NCBI RefSeq assembly: GCF_015160855.1
Contig: NZ_CP063373.1
Location: 6,138,001-6,202,000, forward strand
DNA: 64,000 nucleotides
Source: Streptomyces ferrugineus
GTDB taxonomy: Bacteria > Actinomycetota > Actinomycetes > Streptomycetales > Streptomycetaceae
Direction of reading: 5' to 3'
The notes under the pieces were generated by a model that was not told the DNA's origin, did not search any database, and saw only the letters and a list, made by a program, of their open reading frames with translations. Positions within the stretch are counted from its first letter, which is position 1. Every line of letters begins with the position of its first letter. This document shows positions 16,728 through 28,213 of this stretch, one piece after another. The translations under genes were made by a program, and so were the position numbers.

Positions 16728-17753
16728 TCAAGCCGCGTACAGCGCCGGCCGGTCGACCAGGTCCACCGGGACCCGGCCGCCCTCCTGAAGCGCCCGTACG
16801 CTCGCCTCGCACACCGCGGCCACGGCGTAGCCGTCCCAGGCGCTCGGGCCGATGACCTCGCCGCGCCGGGTGGCGTCCACCCAGGCCTGGACCTCGCGGT
16901 CGTAGGCGTCGGCGAACCGCTCGATGTAGTCCTGGGCGACGATGCCGCCCCAGCGGCCGGCGGCGTGGGTGATCATGGCGTGGCCGTCTCCGACGCGGGC
17001 GGTGCCGCGTTCGCAGACGACCTCGGCCTGGACCTGGTAGCCGAAGCCGCAGTTGACGTAGATCTCGACGTCGACGACGGCCCCGCCGTCGGTCTCGAAC
17101 ACGACGAACTGCGGGTCGCGGATGCCGTCCGGCGCGTTCCCCGACGGCGTGGGGGCGAGCACGGTGACGGCCGTGATCTCCTGGCCGAGCAGCCAGCGGG
17201 TCACGTCCATCTCGTGCGTCACCGAGTCGTTGATGAGCATCTCGGAGGTCCAGCCGGGCGGGCTGGCGACATTGCGGTGCCGGTTGTGCACCATCAGGGG
17301 ACGGCCCAACTGGCCCGTCTCCAGCAGGGACTTGAGCTTCATGTACTCGGCGTCGTAGCGCCGCATGAAGCCCACCTGGACCCGGCGGTGCCCGAGCCCC
17401 TGCTCGGCCTCCAGCACGCGCAGCGCGGCGGCCGCGTCCGGGGTGAGCGGCTTCTCGCACAGCACCGGCAGGTCGTGCTCGAAGGCCGCGAGGAGCGCCG
17501 CCTCGTGGGCGGGGCCCGGCGAGGCGACGATCACCGCGTCGACGTCGGCCGCCGCCATCGCTGCGGCCGGGTCGGTGTGGACCGTGCAGCCGTCGACGCG
17601 GGCGGCGACGGCCTTCGCGCGATCCGCGTCGACGTCCACCACGGCGGTGACCCGCGCCCCGCTGATGACGTCCTCGATGCGGCGGACATGGTCCGCGCCC
17701 ATCTTTCCGGTACCGATGACTGCGACTCCGAGCGTGTGCGGACGCTGGGTCAT
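16728..17753 (-). CDS. iolG: Inositol 2-dehydrogenase of the iol locus
   Basis: The 341-residue Gfo/Idh/MocA protein has [11 protein letters not shown] near residue 13, Glu100-Lys-Pro in [14 protein letters not shown] near residue 129 and [14 protein letters not shown] near residue 180. These features define the IolG branch, which oxidises myo-inositol to 2-keto-myo-inositol (scyllo-inosose), step 1 of the pathway. It is the last gene of the minus-strand operon that also encodes an IolE-like enzyme and an ABC importer. It is the most likely genuine myo-inositol dehydrogenase among the six paralogues here. Confidence 0.85.
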   Translation of the reverse strand: MTQRPHTLGVAVIGTGKMGADHVRRIEDVISGARVTAVVDVDADRAKAVAARVDGCTVHTDPAAAMAAADVDAVIVASPGPAHEAALLAAFEHDLPVLCEKPLTPDAAAALRVLEAEQGLGHRRVQVGFMRRYDAEYMKLKSLLETGQLGRPLMVHNRHRNVASPPGWTSEMLINDSVTHEMDVTRWLLGQEITAVTVLAPTPSGNAPDGIRDPQFVVFETDGGAVVDVEIYVNCGFGYQVQAEVVCERGTARVGDGHAMITHAAGRWGGIVAQDYIERFADAYDREVQAWVDATRRGEVIGPSAWDGYAVAAVCEASVRALQEGGRVPVDLVDRPALYAA

Positions 17754-17778
17754 GGTGATCGGCCGTCCTTTCGGGTCG

Positions 17779-18681
17779 TCAGGCGCCGCAGGACCTCAGG
17801 AACTTGCGGGTACGGACCGCGATGGGCATGGGCTTGTCCGGCTCGCAGGGGTACATGTCCTGCTCGACGATGGCGAACAGGTCCACGTTCAGCTTCTGCG
17901 CCGCCTGCAGGACCGGCCCCAGTTCCGGTACGCCGGCCGGGGGTTCGCACATCACGCCGCGCTGGACCGCGGGCCCGAACGGGATCTCGTCGCGCACCAC
18001 GTCCGCGAGGATCTCCGGGTCCACCTGCTTGAGGTGCAGATAGCCGATGCGCTCGCCGTAGGTCTCGATCAGCTTGACGCTGTCGCCGCCGCAGTAGGCG
18101 TAGTGACCGGTGTCCAGGCAGAGGTTGACCAGGTCGGAGTCGGTCGAGTCGAGGAAGCGCTCGACGTGGGCCTCGGTGTCGATGTGGGTGTCGGCGTGCG
18201 GGTGCACCACGATGTCGAGGCCGAACCGCTCGCGCACCTCGTGCCCGAGCCGCTCCATGCCCTTGGTCAGGTGCGCCCACTGCTCGCCGGTGAGCTCCGG
18301 CGGCTCCAGGATCTCGGCGGTCTTGTCGTCCCGCCAGAAGGAGGGGATGACGACGAGGTGCTTCGCGCCCATGGCCTGGGTGAGCGCGGCGACCTCGCTG
18401 ACGTGCTGCCAGGTGGACTCCCAGACGGCGGGGCCACGGTGCAGGCCGGTGAAGATCGTGCCCGCCGACACCTTGAGGTCGCGCTTGTCGATCTCGTCGG
18501 TCAGCCGCGCCGGGTCGGTTGGAAGGTAGCCGTACGGTCCCAGCTCGATCCAGTCGTAGCCGGCCTCGGCGACCTCGTCGAGGAAGCGTTCCCAGGGCAC
18601 CTGCACGGGGTCGTCGGGGAACCAGACACCCCAGGAGTCGGGGGCCGAGCCGACCCGGATGCGGTCCAGTACAGGGGCCAT
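17779..18681 (-). CDS. iolE: Sugar phosphate isomerase/epimerase family, probable inosose dehydratase or isomerase
   Basis: The 300-residue AP-endonuclease-type TIM barrel has metal-binding stretches [11 protein letters not shown] (near 160), [13 protein letters not shown] (near 185) and GYLHLKQ (near 213). Its opening, APDSWGVWF, is typical of actinobacterial IolE/IolI/IolH-like proteins. In the pathway it would dehydrate scyllo-inosose to the diketone used by IolD. No other candidate for this step exists in the locus, so IolE is the favoured call, although the IolI/IolH isomerases share the fold. The ABC ATPase gene ends 1 bp upstream of its start. Confidence 0.75.
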   Translation of the reverse strand: MAPVLDRIRVGSAPDSWGVWFPDDPVQVPWERFLDEVAEAGYDWIELGPYGYLPTDPARLTDEIDKRDLKVSAGTIFTGLHRGPAVWESTWQHVSEVAALTQAMGAKHLVVIPSFWRDDKTAEILEPPELTGEQWAHLTKGMERLGHEVRERFGLDIVVHPHADTHIDTEAHVERFLDSTDSDLVNLCLDTGHYAYCGGDSVKLIETYGERIGYLHLKQVDPEILADVVRDEIPFGPAVQRGVMCEPPAGVPELGPVLQAAQKLNVDLFAIVEQDMYPCEPDKPMPIAVRTRKFLRSCGA

Positions 18682-18682
18682 G

Positions 18683-19591
18683 TCAGGACTTCCCTTCCGC
18701 GCTCGCCACGGGTGCGGTGAGGTCGGCCTCTTCGGGCAGTTCCTCGACGTCGACGCCGCGGACGGTGCTCAGTTCGTGCTTGAGTGCGGCGAGTTCGGCG
18801 CCGCCGGCCATGTGGTTGGTCAGCTCTTCCAGGCTGACCTCGGCACGGGAGGCGTTGAGCTCCATGGTGCCCAGGCGCAGGACGCTGAAGTGGTCGCCGA
18901 CCATGTAGGCGTGGTGGGGGTTGTGGGTGATGAAGATGACGCCGAGGCCGCGGTCGCGGGCGGCGGCGATGTACTTCAGGACCACGCCGGACTGCTTGAC
19001 GCCGAGGGCGGCGGTGGGCTCGTCCAGGATGAGGACGCGGGCGCCGAAGTAGACGGCGCGGGCGATGGCCACGCACTGGCGCTGGCCGCCGGAGAGGGTG
19101 CCGATGGGCTGTTCGAGGTCGTCGAGGACGATGCCCATCTCGCGCAGCTCGTGGTCGGCGGTCTTCTTCATCTGCTCGATGTCGAGGCGGCGCAGGGGCC
19201 AGGGGCCCTTGGTCATCTCGGAGCCGAGGAAGAAGTTGCGCCAGACCGGCATCAGCGGGACCACGGCGAGGTCCTGGTAGACCGTCGCGATGCCCTTGTC
19301 GAGGGCCTCGCGCGGGGTGGAGAAGCGCACCGGCCGGCCGTCGACGAGGAACTCGCCCTCGGTGTGCTGGTGCAGGCCGGAGATGATCTTGATGAGGGTG
19401 GACTTGCCCGCGCCGTTGTCGCCGAGGACGCAGGTGACCTGGTTGGGGAAGACCTTGAGGTCGACGCCGTGCAGGGCGCGGATGTTGCCGTAGGCCTTGC
19501 CCGCGGCCTTCAGCTCGACGACCGGGGCGTCCTTCTCCGGGGCCTTGTCCTCGAGGACGGCGCCGTGGGTGCCGGTTTCTTTGCTGGTCAT
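18683..19591 (-). CDS. ABC sugar importer ATP-binding protein (single-domain)
   Basis: The ATG follows CGGAGGTGA and lies 5 bp after the permease stop, giving 302 residues. Walker A is GDNGAGKST, the signature is LSGGQRQ and Walker B is [11 protein letters not shown]. It has one nucleotide-binding domain of about 240 residues, as in FrcA-like ribose-family importers, rather than the double domain of RbsA. A C-terminal acidic tail of about 60 residues is unusual. It powers uptake of inositol through the permease and binding protein encoded upstream. Confidence 0.85.
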   Translation of the reverse strand: MTSKETGTHGAVLEDKAPEKDAPVVELKAAGKAYGNIRALHGVDLKVFPNQVTCVLGDNGAGKSTLIKIISGLHQHTEGEFLVDGRPVRFSTPREALDKGIATVYQDLAVVPLMPVWRNFFLGSEMTKGPWPLRRLDIEQMKKTADHELREMGIVLDDLEQPIGTLSGGQRQCVAIARAVYFGARVLILDEPTAALGVKQSGVVLKYIAAARDRGLGVIFITHNPHHAYMVGDHFSVLRLGTMELNASRAEVSLEELTNHMAGGAELAALKHELSTVRGVDVEELPEEADLTAPVASAEGKS

Positions 19592-19596
19592 TCGGG

Positions 19597-20679
19597 TCAC
19601 CTCCGGGTCGCCGTGCGCTGGACCCACAGATTGATGATGACGGCGCCGAGGAGCATGACGCCGAGGAATGCCTTGAACCAGTCGGGGTTCCAGCCGGCGT
19701 AGACGATGCCCTGCTGGACCATGCCGAACATGAAGGCACCGAAGACCGGGCCGATCGCGGAGCCGGCACCGCCGGTGAGCAGACAGCCGCCGATCACGGC
19801 CGCGGCGATGTAGATCAGCTCCTGGCCCACGCCCTCACCGGACTGGACGGTGTTGAAGGAGAACAGGTTGTGCATGCCGACGAACCAGGCACCGAACCCG
19901 ACCAGCATGAACAGCGAGATCTTGGTGAACGTCACCGGGACACCGACCGCGCGGGCGCTGCCCTTGTTGCCGCCGACCGCGAAGATCCAGTTGCCGTACT
20001 TGGTGCGCAGCAGCACCCAGGTGGCCAGGGCGGCGAAGACCAGCCACCACACGACCGTGATCTTGACGTTGACGCCGCCGATCTCGAACGAGGAGGCGAA
20101 GAGCGCCTTGGCCTGGTCGAAGCCGTCCATGTCGCTGATGTTGTCGGTGGCGACGTTGCCGGTGACCAGCTTGGTCACCGCCAGGTTCACGCCCTGGAGG
20201 ATCAGGAACGTGCCGAGAGTGACCAGGAAGCTCGGCAGTCCGGTCTTGACCAGCAGCCAGCCGTTGAACATTCCGATCGCGAGCGACACGACCAGCGCGG
20301 CGATCACACCGACCCAGACGTTCATCGTGAGCTGGTAGCTGAGCATGCTCGCGGTCAGGGCCGAGGTGATCACCGCGACACCGGCCGACAGGTCGAACTC
20401 GCCGCCGATCATCAGCAGCGCGACCGGGAGGGCCATGATCCCGATGGTCGACGACTGGTAGAGGATGTTGGCCATCGAGCTGCCGTCACGCACGGGTGGT
20501 GCCGTGATGAGGAAGAAGACCAGCACCGCGACGGCGCCGAGGAAGACTCCCACCTCGGGACGGGCGAGCAGACGCAGCGCGAGAGGCCGCTGCTGTGTTC
20601 GCCCGTCGGTTTCCTTGCTGGGGCCGGGGGCCGGCGGTGTGGTCACCGCCGGCTCAGCCTGTTGGGTCATGTTCGTCAC
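19597..20679 (-). CDS. ABC sugar importer permease (ribose/inositol type)
   Basis: The protein has about nine hydrophobic segments and the family motifs [26 protein letters not shown] and [13 protein letters not shown], all typical of RbsC-like permeases. I chose the GTG start that overlaps the binding-protein stop as GTGA, giving 360 residues; an ATG three codons later is possible. It should form the membrane channel for myo-inositol as a homodimer. It sits between the binding-protein and ATPase genes. Confidence 0.85.
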   Translation of the reverse strand: MTNMTQQAEPAVTTPPAPGPSKETDGRTQQRPLALRLLARPEVGVFLGAVAVLVFFLITAPPVRDGSSMANILYQSSTIGIMALPVALLMIGGEFDLSAGVAVITSALTASMLSYQLTMNVWVGVIAALVVSLAIGMFNGWLLVKTGLPSFLVTLGTFLILQGVNLAVTKLVTGNVATDNISDMDGFDQAKALFASSFEIGGVNVKITVVWWLVFAALATWVLLRTKYGNWIFAVGGNKGSARAVGVPVTFTKISLFMLVGFGAWFVGMHNLFSFNTVQSGEGVGQELIYIAAAVIGGCLLTGGAGSAIGPVFGAFMFGMVQQGIVYAGWNPDWFKAFLGVMLLGAVIINLWVQRTATRR

Positions 20680-21692
20680 CGAGTGCCCTTCGCGGCGAAC
20701 TTGTCGATCGTCTCGACATTCGTCTTGTCGACGAAGGCAGGTCCGGTCAGCACCGGTGCCTCGCCGCCGCCCATGTAGTTGCCGTTGTTCTTGTAAAGCC
20801 ACAGGGAGTCGATCGCCAGGTAGCCCTGGAGGTAGGGCTGCTGGTCGACGGCGAACTCGATGTCGCCCTTGTCGATCGCTCCGGTCAGCTCCTTGTTCAG
20901 GTCGAAGGTCGCGACCTTCGCCTTGCTGCCCGCCTCGCCCACCGACTGCACGGCCGTCAGCGCGAACGGGGCGCCGAGGGCGACGACGTAGTCGATGTCG
21001 CTGTCCGTCTTGAGCTTGGCGGTGATCGTGGACTTCACGGACGGCATGTCCGTGCCGTTGACGTTCAGGTTCTCTATGGAGCCCTCGAACGTCTTCTTCA
21101 CTCCGTCACAGCGCTGGGTGAGACCGATGTTGCCCTGCTCCTGGACGACACAGACGGCCTTCTTGGCGCCGGCCTCGTTCAGCCGCTTGCCGAGCGCCTC
21201 GCCGGCCACCGTCTCGTCCTGGCCGAAGAACTCCATCAGGCCGAGCTTCTGCCATTCGCTGACGCCGGAGTTGAGGCCGACGACAGGGATGTTCGCCGCC
21301 TTCGCCTTGCTGATGACGTCCTTGAGGGCGTCGGGCTTGGCGAGGGTGACCGCGATGCCGTCGACCTTCTTGTCGATCGCGCTCTGCACCAGAGTGGCCT
21401 GGTTGCCCGCGTTCGGGTCGGAGGAGTAGTCCAGTTTGATGTTGTCCTTCGCGGCGGCCGCTTCGGCGCCCTTGCGGACGATGTCCCAGAAGGTGTCACC
21501 GGGCGACTGGTGCGTCACCAGGGCGACCGTCATCCGGGGGGTGTTCGCCTTGCCCGCGGAGGCGCCTTCCGCGCTCTCCTCGGCCTCCTTGCCGCCGGAG
21601 CTGCTGGAGCAGCCGGCGAGGATCAACGTGGCAGCGGCGGCCACGGCGACCACGGAAGCCATTCGGCGGGAGCGGGGGTAATAGCGGTCCAT
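20676..21692 (-). CDS. Sugar-binding lipoprotein of the inositol importer
   Basis: The 338-residue protein has a signal peptide ending in the lipobox LAGC, with Cys28 as the lipid attachment site. A Ser/Gly/Glu linker and a periplasmic-binding domain of the ribose/inositol class (Peripla_BP_4) follow. It is the first gene of the operon permease-ATPase-IolE-IolG, which explains both expression and specificity. The start is preceded by a Shine-Dalgarno-like GGTGCTGGAAAG. The promoter probably lies in the shared intergenic region facing iolC. Confidence 0.85.
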   Translation of the reverse strand: MDRYYPRSRRMASVVAVAAAATLILAGCSSSSGGKEAEESAEGASAGKANTPRMTVALVTHQSPGDTFWDIVRKGAEAAAAKDNIKLDYSSDPNAGNQATLVQSAIDKKVDGIAVTLAKPDALKDVISKAKAANIPVVGLNSGVSEWQKLGLMEFFGQDETVAGEALGKRLNEAGAKKAVCVVQEQGNIGLTQRCDGVKKTFEGSIENLNVNGTDMPSVKSTITAKLKTDSDIDYVVALGAPFALTAVQSVGEAGSKAKVATFDLNKELTGAIDKGDIEFAVDQQPYLQGYLAIDSLWLYKNNGNYMGGGEAPVLTGPAFVDKTNVETIDKFAAKGTR

Positions 21693-21844
21693 CTTTCCAG
21701 CACCTCACTGTGCGACGGGGTGTGCGACGGGGGAAAGGGCGTGATCACTGGGATCAGTGGCCCGGACCAGTGGAAGATGTCCGGGTCGTGTGCCGTGGAA
21801 CACGGCGGTTGCGCTGGGACGGGATCCAATCGCTGGATGCGCCC

Positions 21845-21928
21845 GCTGTCAATACTTTGTTAAGACATCATTTCACGCTCAGGTCCGAATGTAAGTACAA
21901 ACTATTGACAGCATCGGCCTCCACGTCC
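21845..21928. promoter_or_regulatory. Mirrored divergent iol promoter region with IolR-like site
   Basis: The 301-bp gap between the binding-protein gene and iolC holds a 10-bp perfect inverted repeat, GCTGTCAATA (21845-21854) and TATTGACAGC (21903-21912). Similarity extends to about 16 bp with one mismatch. Each arm contains an outward-facing TTGACA -35 box, and on the plus strand TACACC follows 18 bp later. Between them, TGTTAAGACA (21858-21867) is the reverse complement of a sequence that fits the consensus I recall for Corynebacterium IolR (KGWCHTRACA). The layout lets one regulator control both directions. The rest of the gap shows nothing else. Confidence 0.6.
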
Positions 21929-21993
21929 TACACCTGGGAGGCGGCAGGCTCCTTGGGAGCCGCACCCCCTGTCCAGCTCTAGGAGCGTCACGC

Positions 21994-22953
21994 ATGGCCG
22001 AGTCAGCCGAGTCCTTCGACTTGATCACGATGGGAAGAATAGGAGTCGACCTCTACCCCTTGCAGTCCGGCCTCCCTCTGACGCAGGTGGAGACGTTCGG
22101 CAAATTCCTCGGAGGCTCCGCCGCGAACGTCGCGGTCGCCGCCGCCCGGCTCGGCCGCACCACCGCCGTGATCACGCGAACCGGCGACGACCCCTTCGGC
22201 GCCTACCTGCACGAGGCCCTCAAGGGCTTCGGTGTCGACGACCGCTGGGTGACGCCCGTCGCCGCGTATCCGACGCCGGTGACGTTCTGCGAGATCTTCC
22301 CGCCGGACGACTTCCCGCTGTACTTCTACCGGCAGCCTAAGGCCCCTGACCTGGAGATTCACTCCGACGAACTGGACTACTGGGCGGTCCGCGCGGCCCG
22401 TGTCTTCTGGATCACCGGCACCGGCCTGAGCGAGGAGCCCAGCCGCTCCGCCACGCTCGCCGCCCTCAAGGCGCGCGCCAAGGCGGGCACCACGGTCTTC
22501 GACCTCGACTGGCGCCCCATGTTCTGGCGGGACCCGGAGGAGGCCCGCCCGTACTACGCCGAGGCCCTGCGGCACGCGACGGTGGCCGTCGGCAACCTCG
22601 ACGAGTGCGAGGTCGCCACCGGGGTCCGCGAACCGCGCGCCTGCGCCGAGGCGCTGCTGGCGATGGGCGTGGAGCTGGCCGTCGTCAAGCAGGGACCCAA
22701 GGGCGTCCTGGCGGTGCACCGCGACGGCACCGAGGCCGAGGTGGAGCCGGTGCCGGTCGAGGTCGCCAACGGCCTCGGCGCGGGCGACGCCTTCGGCGGC
22801 TCGCTGGTCCACGGGCTGCTGTCCGGCTGGGAGCTGGAGAAGGTCATGCGGTACGCCAACGCAGCCGGCGCGCTCGTCGCCTCCCGTCTCGCCTGCTCCT
22901 CCGCGATGCCCACCGAGTCCGAGGTCGAGGGCCTCCTCGCCCAGGCGTCGTGA
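21994..22953 (+). CDS. iolC: 5-dehydro-2-deoxygluconokinase
   Basis: The 319-residue PfkB-family kinase has LGGSAANVAVAAARLG near residue 40 and the ATP/anion-hole motif NGLGAGDAFGG near residue 255, with Asp as catalytic base. IolC phosphorylates 2-deoxy-5-keto-D-gluconate, step 5 of inositol catabolism. It is the first gene of the rightward iol operon, behind the mirrored promoter. The length and the opening ITMGRIGVDLYP match IolC proteins. Confidence 0.9.
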   Translation: MAESAESFDLITMGRIGVDLYPLQSGLPLTQVETFGKFLGGSAANVAVAAARLGRTTAVITRTGDDPFGAYLHEALKGFGVDDRWVTPVAAYPTPVTFCEIFPPDDFPLYFYRQPKAPDLEIHSDELDYWAVRAARVFWITGTGLSEEPSRSATLAALKARAKAGTTVFDLDWRPMFWRDPEEARPYYAEALRHATVAVGNLDECEVATGVREPRACAEALLAMGVELAVVKQGPKGVLAVHRDGTEAEVEPVPVEVANGLGAGDAFGGSLVHGLLSGWELEKVMRYANAAGALVASRLACSSAMPTESEVEGLLAQAS

Positions 22954-22987
22954 CGGCCCACCGAGCCCTCCCCGAACGGAGCTTTCC

Positions 22988-23866
22988 TTGAGCATCAGCA
23001 TCCCCGACCTCACCACGGTCAGAGCCCGCAACCCCGAGGCGATCGCGGAGGCCGCCGACCGCAGAGTGCGCCGCCCGCTGATCGACGACAGCGGCCGCCT
23101 GATGATCGTGGCCGCCGACCACCCCGCCCGCGGGGCCCTCGGCGTCGGCGACCGGCGCCTGGCCATGGCCAACCGGGCCGATCTGCTGGAACGACTCTGC
23201 ATAGCGCTGTCCCGGCCCGGCGTCGACGGGGTGCTGGCCACCGCCGACATCCTGGAGGACCTGCTGCTGCTCGGCGTCCTCGACGACAAGGTTGTCATGG
23301 GCTCCATGAACCGCGGGGGCCTGGCGGGCGCGTCCTTCGAGATGGACGACCGCTTCACCGGCCACCGCGCCGAGGACATGGCCCGGCTGCGTTTCGACGC
23401 GGGCAAGCTGCTGGTCCGCGTCGACTACGACGACCCCGGCTCGCTGACCACCCTGGAGTCCACCGCCCGCGCCATCGACGCCATGGCGGCGCTGCGACTC
23501 CCGCTGTTCGTCGAGCCGTTCATCTCCCGGCGGATCGACGGCAAGGTGCGCAACGACCTGTCCGCCGAGGCCGTCACCAAGTCGATCGCCATCGCGTCGG
23601 GCCTCGGCGGCACCTCGGCGTACACCTGGCTGAAACTGCCCGTCACCGACGACCCCGACGACATGGCCGAGGTGCTGGAGACATCCACGCTCCCCGTCGT
23701 CCTGCTGGGCGGCGAGGTCGGGGGCGACCAGGAGGGGGCGTACGAGCGCTGGCGCAAGGCGCTGCGGCTGCCCACCGTCCAGGGCATGGTCGTCGGCCGC
23801 TCGCTGCTCTACCCGGCCGAGGGCAGTGTGGAGACGGCGGTGGACACGGCCGTCGGTCTGTTGTGA
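22988..23866 (+). CDS. Cgl0159-type aldolase-fold protein, probable deoxyketogluconate-6-phosphate aldolase
   Basis: The TTG start with CGGAGC upstream gives 292 residues. The sequence is a (beta/alpha)8 protein of the Cgl0159 type, with AADHPARGALGVG near residue 42 and the KLLVRVDYDD and LFVEPF strands. In actinobacterial iol operons this protein takes the place of Bacillus IolJ. It would split 2-deoxy-5-keto-gluconate-6-phosphate into dihydroxyacetone phosphate and malonate semialdehyde. The place directly between iolC and iolB supports this. Biochemical proof for the family is not known to me. Confidence 0.75.
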   Translation: MSISIPDLTTVRARNPEAIAEAADRRVRRPLIDDSGRLMIVAADHPARGALGVGDRRLAMANRADLLERLCIALSRPGVDGVLATADILEDLLLLGVLDDKVVMGSMNRGGLAGASFEMDDRFTGHRAEDMARLRFDAGKLLVRVDYDDPGSLTTLESTARAIDAMAALRLPLFVEPFISRRIDGKVRNDLSAEAVTKSIAIASGLGGTSAYTWLKLPVTDDPDDMAEVLETSTLPVVLLGGEVGGDQEGAYERWRKALRLPTVQGMVVGRSLLYPAEGSVETAVDTAVGLL

Positions 23867-23892
23867 CACGGATTGCGAGGCGGAGGAACACG

Positions 23893-24780
23893 ATGACGTA
23901 TCACCTTCCCGCGGGAAAGGCGCTCGGCGGCCCGTACGTCGTGGACGTCACGCCCGAGAAGGCCGGCTGGGGCTACTCCAGCCTGAAGGTCCTGGAGCTG
24001 CCGCCCGGCGGCTCGCACACCTTCGAGACCGGCGACAGCGAGTGGATCGTGCTGTCGCTGAACGGCGGCTGCACGGTCGAGGCGACGGACGATTTCGGCC
24101 ATGACACCTTCCGGATCACCGGCCGGGACAGCGTGTTCAGCGGCGTCAGCGACTTCGCCTATGTGCCGCGCGACGCCCGTGCGACCGTATCCTCCGCCGA
24201 CGGCGGACGGTTCGCGCTGACCGGCGCGCGCTGCTCGCGGCGCCTGCCGGCCCGCTACGGCCCCGCGTCGTCGGTGCCGGTGGAGCTGCGCGGCACCGGC
24301 AACAGCAGCCGCCAGGTGAACAACTTCGGCGCGGCCGGGGTCTTCGAGTGCGACAAGCTCATCGCGGTCGAGGTCATCACGCCGGGCGGCAACTGGTCGT
24401 CCTTCCCGCCGCACAAGCACGACGAGCACCGCCCCGGCGAGGAGTCGGTCCTCGAGGAGATCTACTACTTCGAGTTCGCCGACCACGAGGGCACCCCCGG
24501 CCTCGGCTACCAGCGCGTCTCCCCCTCCGGACACGGCCGGAACACCGACGTCCTGGCCGAGGTGCGCGGCGGCGACGTCGTGCTGATCCCCGACGGCTGG
24601 CACGGCCCCTCGATGGCGGTGCCCGGCCACCACATGTACTACCTCAACGTCATGGCCGGTCCCGAGGCCGAGCGCGCCTGGCTGATCTGCGACCACCCCG
24701 ACCACGCCTGGATCCGCGGCACCTGGCCGGACCAGCCCGTCGACCCCCGTCTGCCCCTCTACACCGCTCCGTCCCAGTGA
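23893..24780 (+). CDS. iolB: 5-deoxy-glucuronate isomerase
   Basis: The 295-residue bicupin has the IolB metal-binding region FPPHKHDEHRPGEESVLEEIYYFEF near residues 172-196 and a late His in GWHGPSMAVPGHHMYYLN. IolB converts 5-deoxyglucuronate to 2-deoxy-5-keto-gluconate. The start follows CGGAGGAA. Spacing to the neighbouring iol genes is 26 bp upstream and 8 bp downstream, as expected in one operon. Confidence 0.92.
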   Translation: MTYHLPAGKALGGPYVVDVTPEKAGWGYSSLKVLELPPGGSHTFETGDSEWIVLSLNGGCTVEATDDFGHDTFRITGRDSVFSGVSDFAYVPRDARATVSSADGGRFALTGARCSRRLPARYGPASSVPVELRGTGNSSRQVNNFGAAGVFECDKLIAVEVITPGGNWSSFPPHKHDEHRPGEESVLEEIYYFEFADHEGTPGLGYQRVSPSGHGRNTDVLAEVRGGDVVLIPDGWHGPSMAVPGHHMYYLNVMAGPEAERAWLICDHPDHAWIRGTWPDQPVDPRLPLYTAPSQ

Positions 24781-24788
24781 GGTCCCCG

Positions 24789-26666
24789 ATGAGCCGATCC
24801 ACCGTCCGTCTGACCGTCGCCCAGGCGCTGGTGCGGTTCCTGTCCGCCCAGTACACCGAGCGCGACGGCGTACGGCACCGGCTGGTCGCCGGAACCTGGG
24901 GCATCTTCGGCCACGGCAACGTCGCCGGCCTCGGACAGGCCCTGCTCCAGGCGGGCGAGGACGTCATGCCCTACCACCAGGGCCGCAACGAGCAGTCGAT
25001 GGTGCACGCGGCCGTCGGCTACGCCCGTCAGCTCAACCGGCTGTCCGCGCAGGCCGTGACGACGTCCATCGGCCCGGGTGCGACGAACCTCGTCACCGGC
25101 GCGGCCCTGGCGACCATCAACCGCCTCCCGGTCCTGCTGCTCCCCGGCGACTACTTCGCCTCGCACGCTCCCGACCCGCTGCTCCAGCAGCTCGAGCACC
25201 CGACCGAGGCGGACGTGTCGGTCAACGACACCCTGCGCCCGGTCTCCCGCTACTTCGACCGGATCACCCGCCCCGAGGCCCTGATCCCGTCCGCGCTGAA
25301 CGCCATGCGGGTGCTCGCCGACCCGGCCGAGACCGGCGCGGTGACCCTGGCCCTCCCCCAGGACGTGCAGGCGGAGGCGTACGACTGGCCGGAGGAGTTC
25401 TTCGCCGAGCGCGTCTGGTACGTACGGCGCCCCGCGCCCGACCCGGTCGAGCTGGCCGCGGCCGTCGGGGCGATCCGGGCCGCCGAGCGCCCGCTGATCG
25501 TCGCGGGCGGCGGCGTCCACCACAGCGAAGCCGAGGCCGCGCTGAAGGCCCTCGTCGAGGCCACCGGCATCCCGGTCTCCTCCACCCAGGCCGGCAAGGG
25601 CTCGCTGCGCCACGACCACCCCGCCGACCTCGGCGGCATCGGCCACACCGGCACCTCGGTCAGCGACGACATCGCGCGCGCCGCGGACCTGGTGATCGGC
25701 GTCGGCACCCGGTACACGGACTTCACCACCGCCTCCGGCACCCTCTTCCAGAACCCGGACGTGCGCTTCGCCAACCTCAACATCACCGGGTTCGACGCGC
25801 ACAAGCTCGCCGCGCAAACGCTGGTCTGCGACGCGCGGACCGGACTCGAGAAGCTGCTGGAGGACCTGGCCGGGCACCGCGTGAGCGAGGCGTACGAGGC
25901 CGAGTACCGCGCCGGCAAGGAGCGCTGGGACGCGGTCGTCGAGGCCGCCTACCGCGCCGACGACGAGAGCGCCGTGCCGACGCAGACACAGGTGCTGGGC
26001 GCGCTGGACGCGGTCGTCGGCGACGACGACGTGGTGATCAACGCGGCCGGTTCGCTCCCCGGCGACCTGCACAAGCTGTGGCGGTCCCGCTCGCCGCGCC
26101 AGTACCACCTGGAGTACGGCTACTCCTGCATGGGCTACGAGATCCCGGCCGGGATCGGCATCCAGCAGGCCGCCCCGGACACGGCCGTGTGGTCGCTGGT
26201 CGGCGACGGCACCTATCTGATGATGCCGACGGAGATCGTCACCGCGGTCCAGGAGGGCCTGCCGGTCAACATCGTGCTGATCCAGAACCACGGCTACGCC
26301 TCGATCGGCGGGCTGTCGGCGGAGACCGGCGCCGAACGCTTCGGCACCGACTACCGCTACCGGGCCGCCGACGGCACCTTCAGCGGCGCCCCGCTCCCCG
26401 TCGACCTCGCCGCCAACGCGGCCAGCCTCGGCATGGACGTGCTGCGCGCCAAGACGGTGGGCGAGCTGCGCGAGGCGCTGGCCACGGCCCGCGCCTCCGC
26501 CCGGCCCACCTGTGTGTACGTCGAGACGGACATCATGAACCCGACCTCGCCGGGCCCCGAGGCCTGGTGGGACGTGCCCGTGGCCGAGGTCGCCTCCCGC
26601 GAGCCCGCCGTCGAAGCCCGCGAACGGTACGACCAGCATGTCGCCGGACGCCGTCGTCACCTCTGA
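24789..26666 (+). CDS. iolD: 3D-(3,5/4)-trihydroxycyclohexane-1,2-dione hydrolase
   Basis: The 625-residue ThDP enzyme has the activating glutamate in HQGRNEQSM near residue 72 and the diphosphate motif GDGTYLMMPTEI...NHGY near residue 475. IolD opens the cyclohexanedione ring to 5-deoxyglucuronate. Length and motif order agree with IolD from Bacillus and Streptomyces. It lies between iolB and iolA. Confidence 0.92.
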   Translation: MSRSTVRLTVAQALVRFLSAQYTERDGVRHRLVAGTWGIFGHGNVAGLGQALLQAGEDVMPYHQGRNEQSMVHAAVGYARQLNRLSAQAVTTSIGPGATNLVTGAALATINRLPVLLLPGDYFASHAPDPLLQQLEHPTEADVSVNDTLRPVSRYFDRITRPEALIPSALNAMRVLADPAETGAVTLALPQDVQAEAYDWPEEFFAERVWYVRRPAPDPVELAAAVGAIRAAERPLIVAGGGVHHSEAEAALKALVEATGIPVSSTQAGKGSLRHDHPADLGGIGHTGTSVSDDIARAADLVIGVGTRYTDFTTASGTLFQNPDVRFANLNITGFDAHKLAAQTLVCDARTGLEKLLEDLAGHRVSEAYEAEYRAGKERWDAVVEAAYRADDESAVPTQTQVLGALDAVVGDDDVVINAAGSLPGDLHKLWRSRSPRQYHLEYGYSCMGYEIPAGIGIQQAAPDTAVWSLVGDGTYLMMPTEIVTAVQEGLPVNIVLIQNHGYASIGGLSAETGAERFGTDYRYRAADGTFSGAPLPVDLAANAASLGMDVLRAKTVGELREALATARASARPTCVYVETDIMNPTSPGPEAWWDVPVAEVASREPAVEARERYDQHVAGRRRHL

Positions 26667-26696
26667 ACCCACCCTCGAGAAAGGCCCTTTCGCACC

Positions 26697-28190
<1,494 letters not shown>

Positions 28191-28213
28191 CACCCTGAGA
28201 GGGAGGTCGTCCC

